Source: Sandaracinus sp964481145 (lineage in GTDB: Bacteria > Myxococcota_A > Polyangia > Polyangiales > Sandaracinaceae). Taken from it: 64,000 nucleotides of DNA. The notes beneath the pieces are model-generated. The model made no database searches and was not told the DNA's origin. It saw only the letters and a program-made list of their open reading frames with translations. The stretch lies in the NCBI GenBank assembly GCA_964481145.1, contig CAYZTA010000004.1, positions 62,001 through 126,000 of the forward strand. The letters run 5' to 3'. Position numbers and translations under genes: made by a program. This document shows positions 1 through 8,611 of this stretch, piece after piece (the first letter of the stretch is position 1; each line of letters starts with the position of its first letter).

Positions 1-2
1 CA

Positions 3-1169
3 GTGCGCGCGCACGCAGACGCTTTGGTCGTCGTGCTCGGCCTCGCGTCCTTCGAGGGCGACGACGAATTTGCGCAAAACCTCACAGGTGCGATTCGGCA
101 TGAAGTCTCCCAAGTGGCGGGGTGGCGGCTCAGCGATCGTGATGTGACGCTCGCGCAGATGCTGCTCGCGCATGGCTGTAGCGACGACCCCGACAGCGCA
201 TGCCTTCTCCAAATCGCCACCACGCTGAATGTGCAACGAATCGTGTACGGCAGCATCCAACGGGAGAGCGGCGATCGCTTCCTCGTCACGTTGTCTCTCT
301 ACAATGCTCAAACCGCTCAAACCGAGCGCACGATCGAGGAGAGGCTCTCGAATCGCCTCACGGACATCGACGATCTGCGTCGCTCTGCACGCGAGCTCGC
401 TGCACGACTTTCGGGCATAGAGACGCGTCCCACCACCGGTTCTTTGTCGATCGAGAGTGGGACTCCTCGAGCCACGGTTCGTGTCAACGGGGAGATTTTC
501 GGAGCCACCGATGCCTCGGGCCAACTCACGTTGCGCCTCAGGGAGGGAACACATCAGGTGCAGGTGGACGCCGAAGGACACGAACCCTGGAGCGAGCAAG
601 TGACGATCGTGGCCGGAAGCGAATCTTCGCTTACCCGTCCCGAAGCGTTCAGCCCTTACGAGGAGGGTTCCCCCCGTGGTGGGCCCGTGCGAGCGCCGAG
701 CCGTTCTGGCGATGGGCCTTCCATTTATTGGCCAGGCATCGTGCTCCTTGCGGTGGGTGTAATTTCGTTTGGCGGCGCCATCTATTCGTGGGCACGTCTC
801 GATGCCATCAACTCGGATCCTGGCTATCAAGCCTACACCCAGGCGTTCCGCTCCTACTACCTGCCTGAAGGGACGAATCCCCTGCCGAATGGATATGCGA
901 GCAACTGTGGACGAGCCGCTCTGGGGGAGACGTTGGGAGGCACGGTCACGGAGGCGGACGCGCGATACGTGAGCGGCCTCTGTGATGAAGGAAGCACGCT
1001 CGAAATACTGCAATACGTCTTCGTCGGAGTCGCCGCGGCGGCCACGGCTGCTGGGGTCGTTCTTTGGGTCGTCGATGGCAGCGGAGATTCCCACGAGGAG
1101 CCCGCCGTCTCGCTCATGCCGTCCTTTGGTACGGATGGCGCGTCTTTGCGTCTCCGCATGCGGTTCTGA
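3..1169 (+). CDS. PEGA-domain membrane protein, 5' end probably outside window
   Basis: The reading frame is open from the window edge and the GTG at base 3 is only the first available start, so the N-terminus is probably missing. Residues ~5-138 resemble the CsgG-like or TolB-N-like domains found in front of PEGA modules. Residues ~145-211 form a PEGA domain (TGSLSIESG, then TVRVNGE, then EGTHQVQVDAEGHEPW). Hydrophobic segments at ~243-263 and ~336-357 suggest membrane anchoring. PEGA proteins are usually envelope proteins, but their specific job is rarely known. rsmD starts 2 bases after the stop, so this gene probably shares a transcript with rsmD-coaD. A second PEGA protein with similar architecture lies at 8612-9502. 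No function can be given. Confidence 0.75.
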   Translation: MRAHADALVVVLGLASFEGDDEFAQNLTGAIRHEVSQVAGWRLSDRDVTLAQMLLAHGCSDDPDSACLLQIATTLNVQRIVYGSIQRESGDRFLVTLSLYNAQTAQTERTIEERLSNRLTDIDDLRRSARELAARLSGIETRPTTGSLSIESGTPRATVRVNGEIFGATDASGQLTLRLREGTHQVQVDAEGHEPWSEQVTIVAGSESSLTRPEAFSPYEEGSPRGGPVRAPSRSGDGPSIYWPGIVLLAVGVISFGGAIYSWARLDAINSDPGYQAYTQAFRSYYLPEGTNPLPNGYASNCGRAALGETLGGTVTEADARYVSGLCDEGSTLEILQYVFVGVAAAATAAGVVLWVVDGSGDSHEEPAVSLMPSFGTDGASLRLRMRF

Positions 1170-1171
1170 GC

Positions 1172-1768
1172 TTGCGTATCGTTGGCGGCACACTCTCGGG
1201 TCGAAGATTTGCCGGGCCCAAAGGGGATGGGACCCGTCCGACCTCCGATCGCGTTCGCGAAGCCATCGCCTCCGCCATCGAGTCGCGTGGAGGGTTCGAT
1301 GGCGCTCGGGTGCTCGATTTGTTTGCGGGGACTGGCGCGATGGCCTTCGAGGCGCTCTCGCGCGGCGCCGAGCACGCCGTGCTCGTCGACATGAACACCA
1401 AGATCACCAAAGGAATCGCACACGCCGCGGCGGGCTTGGGATTGGCGGATCGGGTGAGCGTGCTCGCTTTGGACTTGCGCTCGAAGCGATCTCATTCGCA
1501 GATCGCCGATCGCAAGAGCGGAGGATTCGATCGAATCTTCGTCGACCCTCCCTACGCCGAAATCGACCTCGTGACGCCGCTCCTTTCCGAGCTCCGCGAC
1601 CGCGGAGTCTTCAAAGAAGGAGCCATACTGGCGATCGAACACGCAAAGAGGCATGCTCCGCCCCGTCCAGAAGGGTTCTCGGTTCTTTCCGAGTCTCGCT
1701 ACGGCGACACCACGGTGGTCCTTTGGACTTTGGACCCGACTCCGAACGAAAACGACGAGAACGCATGA
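1172..1768 (+). CDS. rsmD: 16S rRNA (guanine-966-N2)-methyltransferase RsmD
   Basis: The predicted protein has 198 residues. In this family SAM is used to methylate N2 of G966 in 16S rRNA of the 30S subunit. Visible family marks are the opening LRIVGGTLSGRR, TRPTSDRVREA at ~21-31, the SAM-binding motif DLFAGTGAMAFEAL at ~49-62, and the catalytic DPPY at 125-128. I chose the TTG at 1172 because the family starts with this IVGG segment and it follows the upstream stop by 2 bases; the longer in-frame extension would overlap that gene by about 100 bases. The stop overlaps the coaD start as ATGA. An rsmD-coaD pair is a common bacterial arrangement and supports both calls. Confidence 0.93.
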   Translation: MRIVGGTLSGRRFAGPKGDGTRPTSDRVREAIASAIESRGGFDGARVLDLFAGTGAMAFEALSRGAEHAVLVDMNTKITKGIAHAAAGLGLADRVSVLALDLRSKRSHSQIADRKSGGFDRIFVDPPYAEIDLVTPLLSELRDRGVFKEGAILAIEHAKRHAPPRPEGFSVLSESRYGDTTVVLWTLDPTPNENDENA

Positions 1769-2262
1769 GCATCGCCATTTACCCGGGCTCGTTCGATCCG
1801 ATGACGAACGGTCATCTGAGCATCATCCAGAGCGGTTTGGTCGCCTTCGACAAGCTCATCATCGCCGTCCTGCGAAACCCTCGCAAAGAAGCGCTCTTCA
1901 CCGTCGAGGAGCGCGTGGACATGATCCGCGAGGAACTCGAAGGCGCCGGCAACGTCGAGGTCGATTCATTCGATGGGCTCCTCGTCGAATACTGCAAACG
2001 CAAGCAGGTGCGCGTGGTCCTCCGAGGCCTACGCGCCGTCGCAGACTTCGAATACGAGCTACAGATGGCGAACATGAACCGTCATCTCAACACCGAAGTC
2101 GAGACGGTCTTCCTCATGGCCAACGACGCGTATTTTTACGTCAGCTCGAACATCGTCAAAGAGGCGTGGCGCTTGGGTGGCGATGTCTCGCGACTCGTGC
2201 CCAAAGGAATCGCCAAACGCCTCGATGGCAAGCTCGCCGCACTCCGCAGCGGAGTTGGGTAA
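1765..2262 (+). CDS. coaD: phosphopantetheine adenylyltransferase
   Basis: The 165-residue protein matches the usual CoaD length. CoaD transfers AMP from ATP to 4'-phosphopantetheine, giving dephospho-CoA in the fourth step of CoA synthesis in the cytosol. The nucleotidyltransferase signature is clear: YPGSFDPMTNGH at ~6-17 (the T/HxGH motif), RGLRAVADFEYE in the middle, and YVSSNIVKE in place of the ISS-type motif. The ATG overlaps the end of rsmD by 4 bases, so translation is probably coupled. The spacing to the convergent SIMPL gene is 55 bases, with only a weak hairpin there. Confidence 0.96.
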   Translation: MSIAIYPGSFDPMTNGHLSIIQSGLVAFDKLIIAVLRNPRKEALFTVEERVDMIREELEGAGNVEVDSFDGLLVEYCKRKQVRVVLRGLRAVADFEYELQMANMNRHLNTEVETVFLMANDAYFYVSSNIVKEAWRLGGDVSRLVPKGIAKRLDGKLAALRSGVG

Positions 2263-2317
2263 TTGAACGGGCTGACCTTCTCGGACGGAGCGTCTCGCTG
2301 CGCGAACAGGATCGCTG

Positions 2318-3070
2318 TTAGCGAAGCGCGAAGACGGTGCGCACGACCACCATCACGTCCTTCTCGATCGAAGAACGGTTATAGACGCCCTCCCACGAGA
2401 CTTGAGTTTCGTTCGCTGCGTTCACCTGCACCACGCCGACATTTGCGGAAATCAGCTCACCGAGCTCCCCCTGGCTGTGTTCGGCCACTTGCGCGGCTCG
2501 AGCACGCGCATCGCCGGTTGCTTCGCCGACGAGCAGCACTTTGATATCGCCGAGATCGCTATGAATGAACTCTGGTGGGGAGGAGACGACATAGACTCCG
2601 TCTTCGATCACTTGAGTCACATTTCGCGCCACTCGCTCGACGAGATCCACATCGTTCGAAATGACCTTGACCTCTTGAGTGAGTGAATAACCGATGATTT
2701 GCGATTCGATTTCGTATCCTTGATCGCTCAGCGCGTGCAATTCGCGCGTGCTCACAGCTTCGATTCGGATATCCGACTCTGATACTTGATTGTCGATGAG
2801 GAATCGACGCACGCGTGGAATATCACGAGCCAAAATCGAATACGCTTCGGCGACCGTGGCTCCCCGTGCAATCACTGACACCGTCCAAATCGCACGATCG
2901 CTGCGGATCCGACGCGTCGCTGATCCCGAAACGACGATCCCTTCGCGGTAACGAACATCGACATAATGCCGAAATGCGACGGCGACGACGATCGCCGCCG
3001 CGACGAACGCGGCGCTGATGAAGAGGCGCCCTGTGATATCGGATTTCGATCGACCGTGGACTTCCGCCAT
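2318..3070 (-). CDS. SIMPL-domain (DUF541) membrane-anchored protein
   Basis: The 250-residue protein has one N-terminal membrane segment (~15-36) followed by a SIMPL/DUF541 domain, the family of BP26 and YggE. The pattern GIVVSGSATRRIRSDRAIW near the start of the domain and the SLTQEVKVISNDVDLVERV segment in the middle are typical. These proteins sit in the periplasm or at the membrane and are linked to stress, but their biochemical role is uncertain. I chose the ATG at 3070 because AGAAGGA lies about 7 bases upstream; longer starts run into the 43-bp repeats at 3096-3181. The gene is divergent from the MopE-like gene at 3285. Confidence 0.82.
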   Translation of the reverse strand: MAEVHGRSKSDITGRLFISAAFVAAAIVVAVAFRHYVDVRYREGIVVSGSATRRIRSDRAIWTVSVIARGATVAEAYSILARDIPRVRRFLIDNQVSESDIRIEAVSTRELHALSDQGYEIESQIIGYSLTQEVKVISNDVDLVERVARNVTQVIEDGVYVVSSPPEFIHSDLGDIKVLLVGEATGDARARAAQVAEHSQGELGELISANVGVVQVNAANETQVSWEGVYNRSSIEKDVMVVVRTVFALR

Positions 3071-3095
3071 GACGTGATTCCTTCTGCGTTCGCAT

Positions 3096-3181
3096 GGTTC
3101 TCGCACACTCGCGCGCCACGCCCAAGCCTTCCCTGCGAGGTTCTCGCACACTCACGCGCCACGCCCGAGCCTTCCCTGCGT
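3096..3181. repeat. two tandem copies of a 43-bp repeat in a divergent promoter region
   Basis: Bases 3096-3138 and 3139-3181 are two copies of a 43-base unit that differ at only a few positions, and a third copy starts at 3182 (GGTT, then diverges). The junction carries the near-palindrome TGCGAGGTTCTCGCA. The repeat fills most of the gap between the SIMPL gene and the MopE-like gene. Further copies were not noticed in the window. It could be an operator array, a dispersed intergenic repeat family, or replication slippage. Confidence 0.85.
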
Positions 3182-3284
3182 GGTTGCTCGATATCGACAT
3201 CGCTGGCCGGGTAGGCGAAACGCACTCGAGCTGCAACAGTGTGTCGGAAACGGATCCCCCCTACTCCCACCGAGGAAGTCGAAC

Positions 3285-5084
3285 GTGCCCACGACACACC
3301 TGCCGTCCATGCCCAGCACACAGGTCCGCCGACTCGTTCCAGTACTCTTGGCGGGCGTGATTGCAGTTGGCTGCGGGGAGCCACCTCCGGCCGAGCCCGA
3401 CGCGAGCTCCGATGGGATCGACGCGACAACCGAGCGTTGTACGTCCTCGGAACGCTGTGACGACGGGGTGTTCTGCAATGGCGCGGAGACGTGCGAGCCT
3501 GCGTCGAGCTCTGCAAACGCGCGCGGATGCGTGGCGGGCGAGCCGCCCTGCTCAGGATCGCTTGTTTGCAATGAAGCGAGCGCGCGCTGCACGAGCGAGT
3601 GCCCCGACGCCGATGGGGACGGCGCGGAGGACGCCGCCTGTGGCGGCAATGACTGCGACGACAACGACCCCGACCGTTTTCCGGGCAACGTCGAAGATTG
3701 CGACAACCACGACGAGGACTGCGCGCCGGAGACCGTGGGCAACCGAGACGTCGACGGCGACGGCTTCATCGATGAGGCGTGCTGCAACGGCGACGTATGT
3801 GGCAACGACTGTGACGACGCTCGACCTGGCAGCAATCCGGGGGGCATGGAGTCTTGCAACCTCCGCGACGACGATTGCGACGGGCTGATCGACGAAGAAG
3901 TTCAAACCACGTACTACCGCGATCGGGACGGCGACTCTTATGGCGTCGCCACCGAGACGATGCAGGACTGCGAACGCCCGGTCGGCTACACGCTGATGCC
4001 GGGCGACTGCAACGATGGACAGATGTCGATTCATCCCGGCGTCCGCGAGAACTGCAACGCGATCGACGAGGACTGCGACATGAACGTCGACGAGCGTGAG
4101 CCAGGTGATGTGCAGTGCGGGTGCGTCGACGGGAGGGTCATCACTTGCGGTCAGGCGGACTCCTCGGGAAACCTGACCGAAGTCGGTGAGTGCGCGATCG
4201 GTCAGCGCACCTGCTCCGGTGGCGTCTGGGACGCGTGCACTGGGGCGGTGTTCGCGACCCACGAGATCTGCAACAACCGCGACGACGACTGCGATGGGCG
4301 GACCGACGAGTCGCTCACGACAGGCTGCTACGGCGGCCCGCCTGGGACCGAGGGGCGAGGCCCGTGTCGCGGCGGGACGACGACCTGCACCGCGGGCGTC
4401 TGGGGGGCCTGCGTTGGACAGGTTCAGCCCATCACCGAGCTCTGCAATCACGTCGACGACAACTGCAATGGCTCCCTCGACGATGGCGCCGCGCTCCAGT
4501 GCCCCGTGCGCGCGAACGCCAACGCGTCGTGCAGTGTCGGAGCGAGCTCGTCCACGTGCACGTATGCGTGCACGCCAGGCACCTTCGATTGCGGCAACAT
4601 CGCCTCGGTCGGGTGCCGTCCGCCCTCGGTGGCACGGACGTATCGGGTGGACGATCCTGACATCTCGCATCCGTGCGGAGCCATGACCCACGTGGCCACG
4701 CCGCCGGTCTGGACCGAATCGCCGATCCCCCACGACAGCGATTGCGTCCTATCCACCGGTCCCGGCTATCTCGCGACGCCAGGCACCTACGTGGTGTCGG
4801 TGGAGGCGCTGGTCTATCGCATCTCGGGCACGACGACCGAACGGCGAAGTCAGGCCCGCTACCAGGTCACGCTCGATGGCGTCGTGATCCCGTTCACCAG
4901 CGGTCAGACATTCATCTGCGCGGCGGGGACTTGCTCCAGCAACGTGGCCATCGACACGTGGCGGACGACCTCGGGCACGTTCACTGTCAATGCCTGCGGG
5001 CGCATCGATGTGGTGTTCTGGGTTCCGCCCAACAGCACCGCGGCGGGCATCCGCATTCGGAACATCACCCTTGCTCCCGGCTGA
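3285..5084 (+). CDS. MopE-like cysteine-rich lipoprotein with putative metal-binding repeats
   Basis: The 599-residue protein begins with a lipoprotein signal ending in VIAVGC (~residues 25-30). It then carries many repeats of the MopE type: CDD/CDG-rich segments such as DCDDNDPDRFPG, DDDCDGLIDEE, DCNDG and DDNCNGSLDDG, with DxDxDG calcium-loop-like stretches such as RDRDGDSYG. The last ~170 residues lack these repeats and look like a beta-rich domain. MopE of Methylococcus is a surface copper protein; most myxobacterial homologues have no known role. The GTG at 3285 has GAGGAAG 6 bases upstream and gives a full signal peptide; the ATG at 3309 is an alternative. It is probably exported to the cell surface. 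Confidence 0.85.
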   Translation: MPTTHLPSMPSTQVRRLVPVLLAGVIAVGCGEPPPAEPDASSDGIDATTERCTSSERCDDGVFCNGAETCEPASSSANARGCVAGEPPCSGSLVCNEASARCTSECPDADGDGAEDAACGGNDCDDNDPDRFPGNVEDCDNHDEDCAPETVGNRDVDGDGFIDEACCNGDVCGNDCDDARPGSNPGGMESCNLRDDDCDGLIDEEVQTTYYRDRDGDSYGVATETMQDCERPVGYTLMPGDCNDGQMSIHPGVRENCNAIDEDCDMNVDEREPGDVQCGCVDGRVITCGQADSSGNLTEVGECAIGQRTCSGGVWDACTGAVFATHEICNNRDDDCDGRTDESLTTGCYGGPPGTEGRGPCRGGTTTCTAGVWGACVGQVQPITELCNHVDDNCNGSLDDGAALQCPVRANANASCSVGASSSTCTYACTPGTFDCGNIASVGCRPPSVARTYRVDDPDISHPCGAMTHVATPPVWTESPIPHDSDCVLSTGPGYLATPGTYVVSVEALVYRISGTTTERRSQARYQVTLDGVVIPFTSGQTFICAAGTCSSNVAIDTWRTTSGTFTVNACGRIDVVFWVPPNSTAAGIRIRNITLAPG

Positions 5085-5093
5085 GGTCGCGCC

Positions 5094-6308
5094 TCACTCC
5101 GCCGCGCCGAGCACATCCATGAGAACAGGTCGAAGCGCCGGCGGCGTTGCGATCCCCAACTCGAGCGCTGCGTCGAAGGCGCGCAAATCATCGAGCCCGA
5201 TCCGGCCCACACGCATCCGATCGAGACAAGCGGTGCCCTTTTTCAAGGCGACACGCATTCGCAAATAGCCGTAGAGATAACCCGCATCGCGCGCCACCCC
5301 GCCGCCCCGGTGGGCGCGCTCGCTGATGAGCACTGCGCTCTCCGGGGAAAAGCCGTGATTGCGAAACAAAAACCGCGCGGTTTCACCAAAGGACGCGCCG
5401 GAGTGGAGCCGATCGGTCGCGATGACCCTGGCTGCGAGCACACGCAACCGATGGGCATCGAGCGCGCCGGCTTCTTCCTCGAGACAAATCGCGACGCCTT
5501 CCTGATCGGCGAACGATCCCGCGGTCCCGATTTCGAATATCCGCGTGGGTTGACGAGCAGCATTCGATGCAGCGACCGCGTGACCCAAGATCTCATGGGC
5601 GACGAGGCGCCGCGCTTCCACCGCGCCAAACTTTCGCGCGGCCAAAAATACCATTCGATCGCCGGTCGCAGCACCTGCGACCATGCGCGAGTCGATCCTC
5701 ACCTCGAACCCCGAGAGCCCCGCCGCACCCACTGCCGCGCGCACCATCTCAGCCAGCCTCTCGGCGGGAACCGTGCGCTTTTCCTCGCTGGGCGGCAGCT
5801 TCTCGAGGAGCCCTCGTGCCACGGTGTTGACGCGGACAGGCACGTTGTCTTCGAGCACCACTTCCCGCATGCCTGTCCCGAAGCGCCGCGCCGCGAGCGG
5901 CCGGACCCGCGTCGGATCGCCCACGCAAGCGATCATCGCGAGATCGACCTCGAGCTCATCGAGACGGGCGAGGTACAGTGAACGGAGCGGGGCCGGGAGG
6001 CGGTCTCGTCCAAGGGCGCGGGCCTCGTCCACCGCGCGCCAGAGCACCCTATCCACACGGCGTCGTGACAATTCCCAGCGCGGAACCGGCGCATGTCCTT
6101 GGGCCACCTGCGCAATCAACCGGGCCCGCTCGGTCGCCGCGTTCACCGGCGTGAGCGCCGGCAGCACCCTCGCATCCCGCGCCACACGCAAAAGAAGTGC
6201 GTCAATCGGCCCAATCGCGGCGAGAGCTTCTGCGGTTTCGGCCTTCGAAGCGCAATTTCGGCCCGATGCTTCGGGGGTCGCGATCGCGCTTTGGGAATGC
6301 TTCCGCAT
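5094..6308 (-). CDS. DUF1704 (QEGLA-motif) metallopeptidase-like protein
   Basis: The 404-residue protein matches the family annotated as flavohemoglobin-expression-modulating QEGLA motif protein (DUF1704), related to the eukaryotic MATCAP tyrosine carboxypeptidases. The metal-binding HEILGH is at 238-243, and the family's QEGLA motif appears as QEGVA at 269-273. The bacterial members are uncharacterised; the peptidase role is inferred from the eukaryotic relatives. The TATAC-free upstream region has GGAATCC just before the ATG. The gene is convergent with the MopE-like gene (9-base gap) and divergent from prkA. Confidence 0.85.
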   Translation of the reverse strand: MRKHSQSAIATPEASGRNCASKAETAEALAAIGPIDALLLRVARDARVLPALTPVNAATERARLIAQVAQGHAPVPRWELSRRRVDRVLWRAVDEARALGRDRLPAPLRSLYLARLDELEVDLAMIACVGDPTRVRPLAARRFGTGMREVVLEDNVPVRVNTVARGLLEKLPPSEEKRTVPAERLAEMVRAAVGAAGLSGFEVRIDSRMVAGAATGDRMVFLAARKFGAVEARRLVAHEILGHAVAASNAARQPTRIFEIGTAGSFADQEGVAICLEEEAGALDAHRLRVLAARVIATDRLHSGASFGETARFLFRNHGFSPESAVLISERAHRGGGVARDAGYLYGYLRMRVALKKGTACLDRMRVGRIGLDDLRAFDAALELGIATPPALRPVLMDVLGAAE

Positions 6309-6409
6309 GGATTCCGAAAGGGTAGCACCCGCAGATCACGGGTCTATGGAGATCGTGCCGAGGATCGCGCGCATCGCGTGGTACTCTCGCCTTGAGAGGA
6401 ATCACCTGC

Positions 6410-8470
6410 ATGGCATTGATGGAAGACAGCCTCGTCTCGCGAATCGCATCGCTACAGGACTATGCGACGTATCGCGATCTGAACTGGGAGGGCTCGTTCG
6501 AAGAGTACCTTCGCGTCGTTCGTGAGCGCCCTCAGGTCACGCGCAACGCGTTCCAAAGGCTCTACGACATGATCGTGAGCTACGGCGAAGAAGAGTACAT
6601 CGACAACAAAAAGCGCCTCGTGCGCTATCCCTTCTTCAGCGACCCCATCGACGGAGGCCGTGACGGCGTCTTTGGCCTCGACATCCCGCTCATGCGGCTC
6701 GTGAACGTGCTCCACGCGGCCGCGCTTGGGTATGGCCCGGAGAAGCGCATCATCTTGCTTCATGGCCCGGTTGGCTCGAGCAAGAGCACGATCGCACGCC
6801 TCTTGAAGAAAGGCGTCGAGCGCTATTCACGCACGCCCGAAGGCGCGCTCTATACGTATAAGTGGGTCAATCTGAAAGAGACGGGGCTCGCGGGTGAGGG
6901 CGACGAGATGCCCTGCCCGATGAACGAGGACCCGCTCAAGCTCATCCCCGAGGAGTGGCGAGATCGCGCCGTCAAAGATCTGAACATCGAACTGGATCGC
7001 TTCACGCTTCAGGTGCCGGGCACCCTCAACCCCGCGAGCCGCTTCATCTTCCGTGGGTTGATGGAGAAATACGGCGGCGACTGGGGCCAGGTCATTCAGA
7101 AGCATGTGCGTATCAAGCGCCTCGTCTTGAGTGAAAAGGATCGCATCGGCATTGGCACGTTCCAGCCGAAAGACGAAAAGAATCAGGATTCGACCGAGCT
7201 CACCGGCGACATCAACTACCGTAAAATTGCCGAGTACGGCTCGGATTCGGATCCGCGTGCGTTCAACTTCGATGGTGAGTTCAACATCGCCAACCGCGGC
7301 GTGATCGAGTTCGTCGAGATCCTGAAGCTCGACGTGGCCTTCCTTTACGACCTCCTCGGGGCCACCCAAGAGCGCAAGATCAAGCCGAAGAAGTTTGCGC
7401 AGACCGACATCGACGAAGTCATCATCGGCCACACGAACGAAGCGGAATACAAGAAGCTGCTCTCCAACGAGTTCATGGAAGCGCTTCGTGACCGCACGAT
7501 CAAGATCGATATCCCGTACATCACGAAGATCTCGGAAGAGGTCAAAATCTATAAGAAAGAGTTCGGCCCCGAGCGCCTTCGCGGAAAGCACGTCGCGCCG
7601 CATACGCTCGAGGTCGCCGCGATGTGGGCGGTCTTGACGAGGCTCGAAGAGCCGAAGAAGCACCAGCTCTCGCTGCTCCAGAAGATGAAGCTCTATGACG
7701 GCAAGACGCTGCCCGGCTTCACACAAGACAACGTCAAAGAGCTCCGCAAGGAAGCCGACCGCGAGGGGCTCGATGGGATCTCGCCGCGCTACGTGCAGGA
7801 CAAGGTCTCGAACGCGCTCGTGCGCGATGGCGTCGAGGGCTACATCAACCCGTTCATGGTGCTCAACGAGCTCGAAAAAGGGCTCGCGCATCATTCGCTC
7901 ATCGGCGATGTCGACCAGCGAAAGAAGTATCAAGAGCTCATCGGCGTCGTGAAGTCGGAGTACGAAGAGATCGTCAAGAACGAGGTCCAGCGCGCGATCT
8001 CCGCCGACGAGGAAGCGATTTCGCGGCTCAGCGCGAACTACATCGACAACGTGCGCGCATATACGTTGAAGGAAAAGGTCAAAAATCGCTACACCGGCAG
8101 GGATGAAGAGCCGGATGACCGGCTCATGCGCTCGATCGAAGAGAAGATCGATATTCCCGAGTCGCGCAAAGACGATTTCCGCCGCGAAATCATGAACTAC
8201 ATCGGCGCGCTCGCGATCGAAGGGAAGAAGTTCTCGTACGACACGAACGACCGCTTGCGGCGCGCGCTCGAGATGAAGCTCTTCGAAGATCAGAAAGACT
8301 CGATCAAGCTGTCTTCGTTCGTCTCGAACGTCATCGACAAAGAGACGCAAGACAAGATCGACGTCATCAAAGATCGCTTGATCAAGTACTACAACTACAA
8401 CGAGGCGAGCGCGAAGGACGTGCTCTCGTACGTCGCTTCGATCTTCGCGCGCGGTGACGTGAAGAAGTAG
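6410..8470 (+). CDS. prkA: PrkA serine protein kinase
   Basis: The 686-residue protein is a full-length PrkA (YeaG in E. coli), a cytosolic AAA+-related serine kinase tied to stress, starvation and sporulation. The N-terminal AAA domain shows the P-loop GPVGSSKST at ~119-127, followed by the typical SEKDRIGIGTFQPKDEKNQD and NRGVIEFVEILK blocks. The C-terminal half is the PrkA kinase domain. The ATG at 6410 has GAGAGGA about 9 bases upstream. A strong intrinsic terminator follows at 8493-8529, so prkA seems to be its own transcript. The usual partners YeaH and SpoVR are encoded about 1.1 kb downstream. Confidence 0.96.
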   Translation: MALMEDSLVSRIASLQDYATYRDLNWEGSFEEYLRVVRERPQVTRNAFQRLYDMIVSYGEEEYIDNKKRLVRYPFFSDPIDGGRDGVFGLDIPLMRLVNVLHAAALGYGPEKRIILLHGPVGSSKSTIARLLKKGVERYSRTPEGALYTYKWVNLKETGLAGEGDEMPCPMNEDPLKLIPEEWRDRAVKDLNIELDRFTLQVPGTLNPASRFIFRGLMEKYGGDWGQVIQKHVRIKRLVLSEKDRIGIGTFQPKDEKNQDSTELTGDINYRKIAEYGSDSDPRAFNFDGEFNIANRGVIEFVEILKLDVAFLYDLLGATQERKIKPKKFAQTDIDEVIIGHTNEAEYKKLLSNEFMEALRDRTIKIDIPYITKISEEVKIYKKEFGPERLRGKHVAPHTLEVAAMWAVLTRLEEPKKHQLSLLQKMKLYDGKTLPGFTQDNVKELRKEADREGLDGISPRYVQDKVSNALVRDGVEGYINPFMVLNELEKGLAHHSLIGDVDQRKKYQELIGVVKSEYEEIVKNEVQRAISADEEAISRLSANYIDNVRAYTLKEKVKNRYTGRDEEPDDRLMRSIEEKIDIPESRKDDFRREIMNYIGALAIEGKKFSYDTNDRLRRALEMKLFEDQKDSIKLSSFVSNVIDKETQDKIDVIKDRLIKYYNYNEASAKDVLSYVASIFARGDVKK

Positions 8471-8492
8471 GAGAGCTCGAGAATCGATCCAG

Positions 8493-8529
8493 ACGGGCGC
8501 GCCTCGAAAGAGGAGCGCCCGTTTGTTTT
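8493..8529 (+). terminator. Rho-independent terminator after prkA
   Basis: ACGGGCGC (8493-8500) pairs with GCGCCCGT (8515-8522). Inside, CCTC-GAAA-GAGG extends the stem with a GAAA tetraloop after one mismatch. TTTGTTTT follows directly. It lies 23 bases after the prkA stop. Confidence 0.9.
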
Positions 8530-8611
8530 ATGGCGCGAAGCGACTCGCCAAGCGATCGACACGCGCATACGAAACCAGGTACCATCCGCTCTCGGTCTCG
8601 GGAGGATGTCG

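Noticed and set aside
982..1764. N-terminal extension of coaD
   Set aside because: The extension lies over the PEGA and rsmD genes; CoaD starts at the usual MSIAIYPGSFDP, overlapping rsmD by ATGA.
3096..3181. CRISPR array
   Set aside because: Only two directly adjacent copies without spacers and no cas genes.
6827..8350. Open frame of ~507 codons on the minus strand, opposite prkA
   Set aside because: It is antisense to a clear PrkA protein, and its composition is the usual by-product of a GC-rich coding strand.
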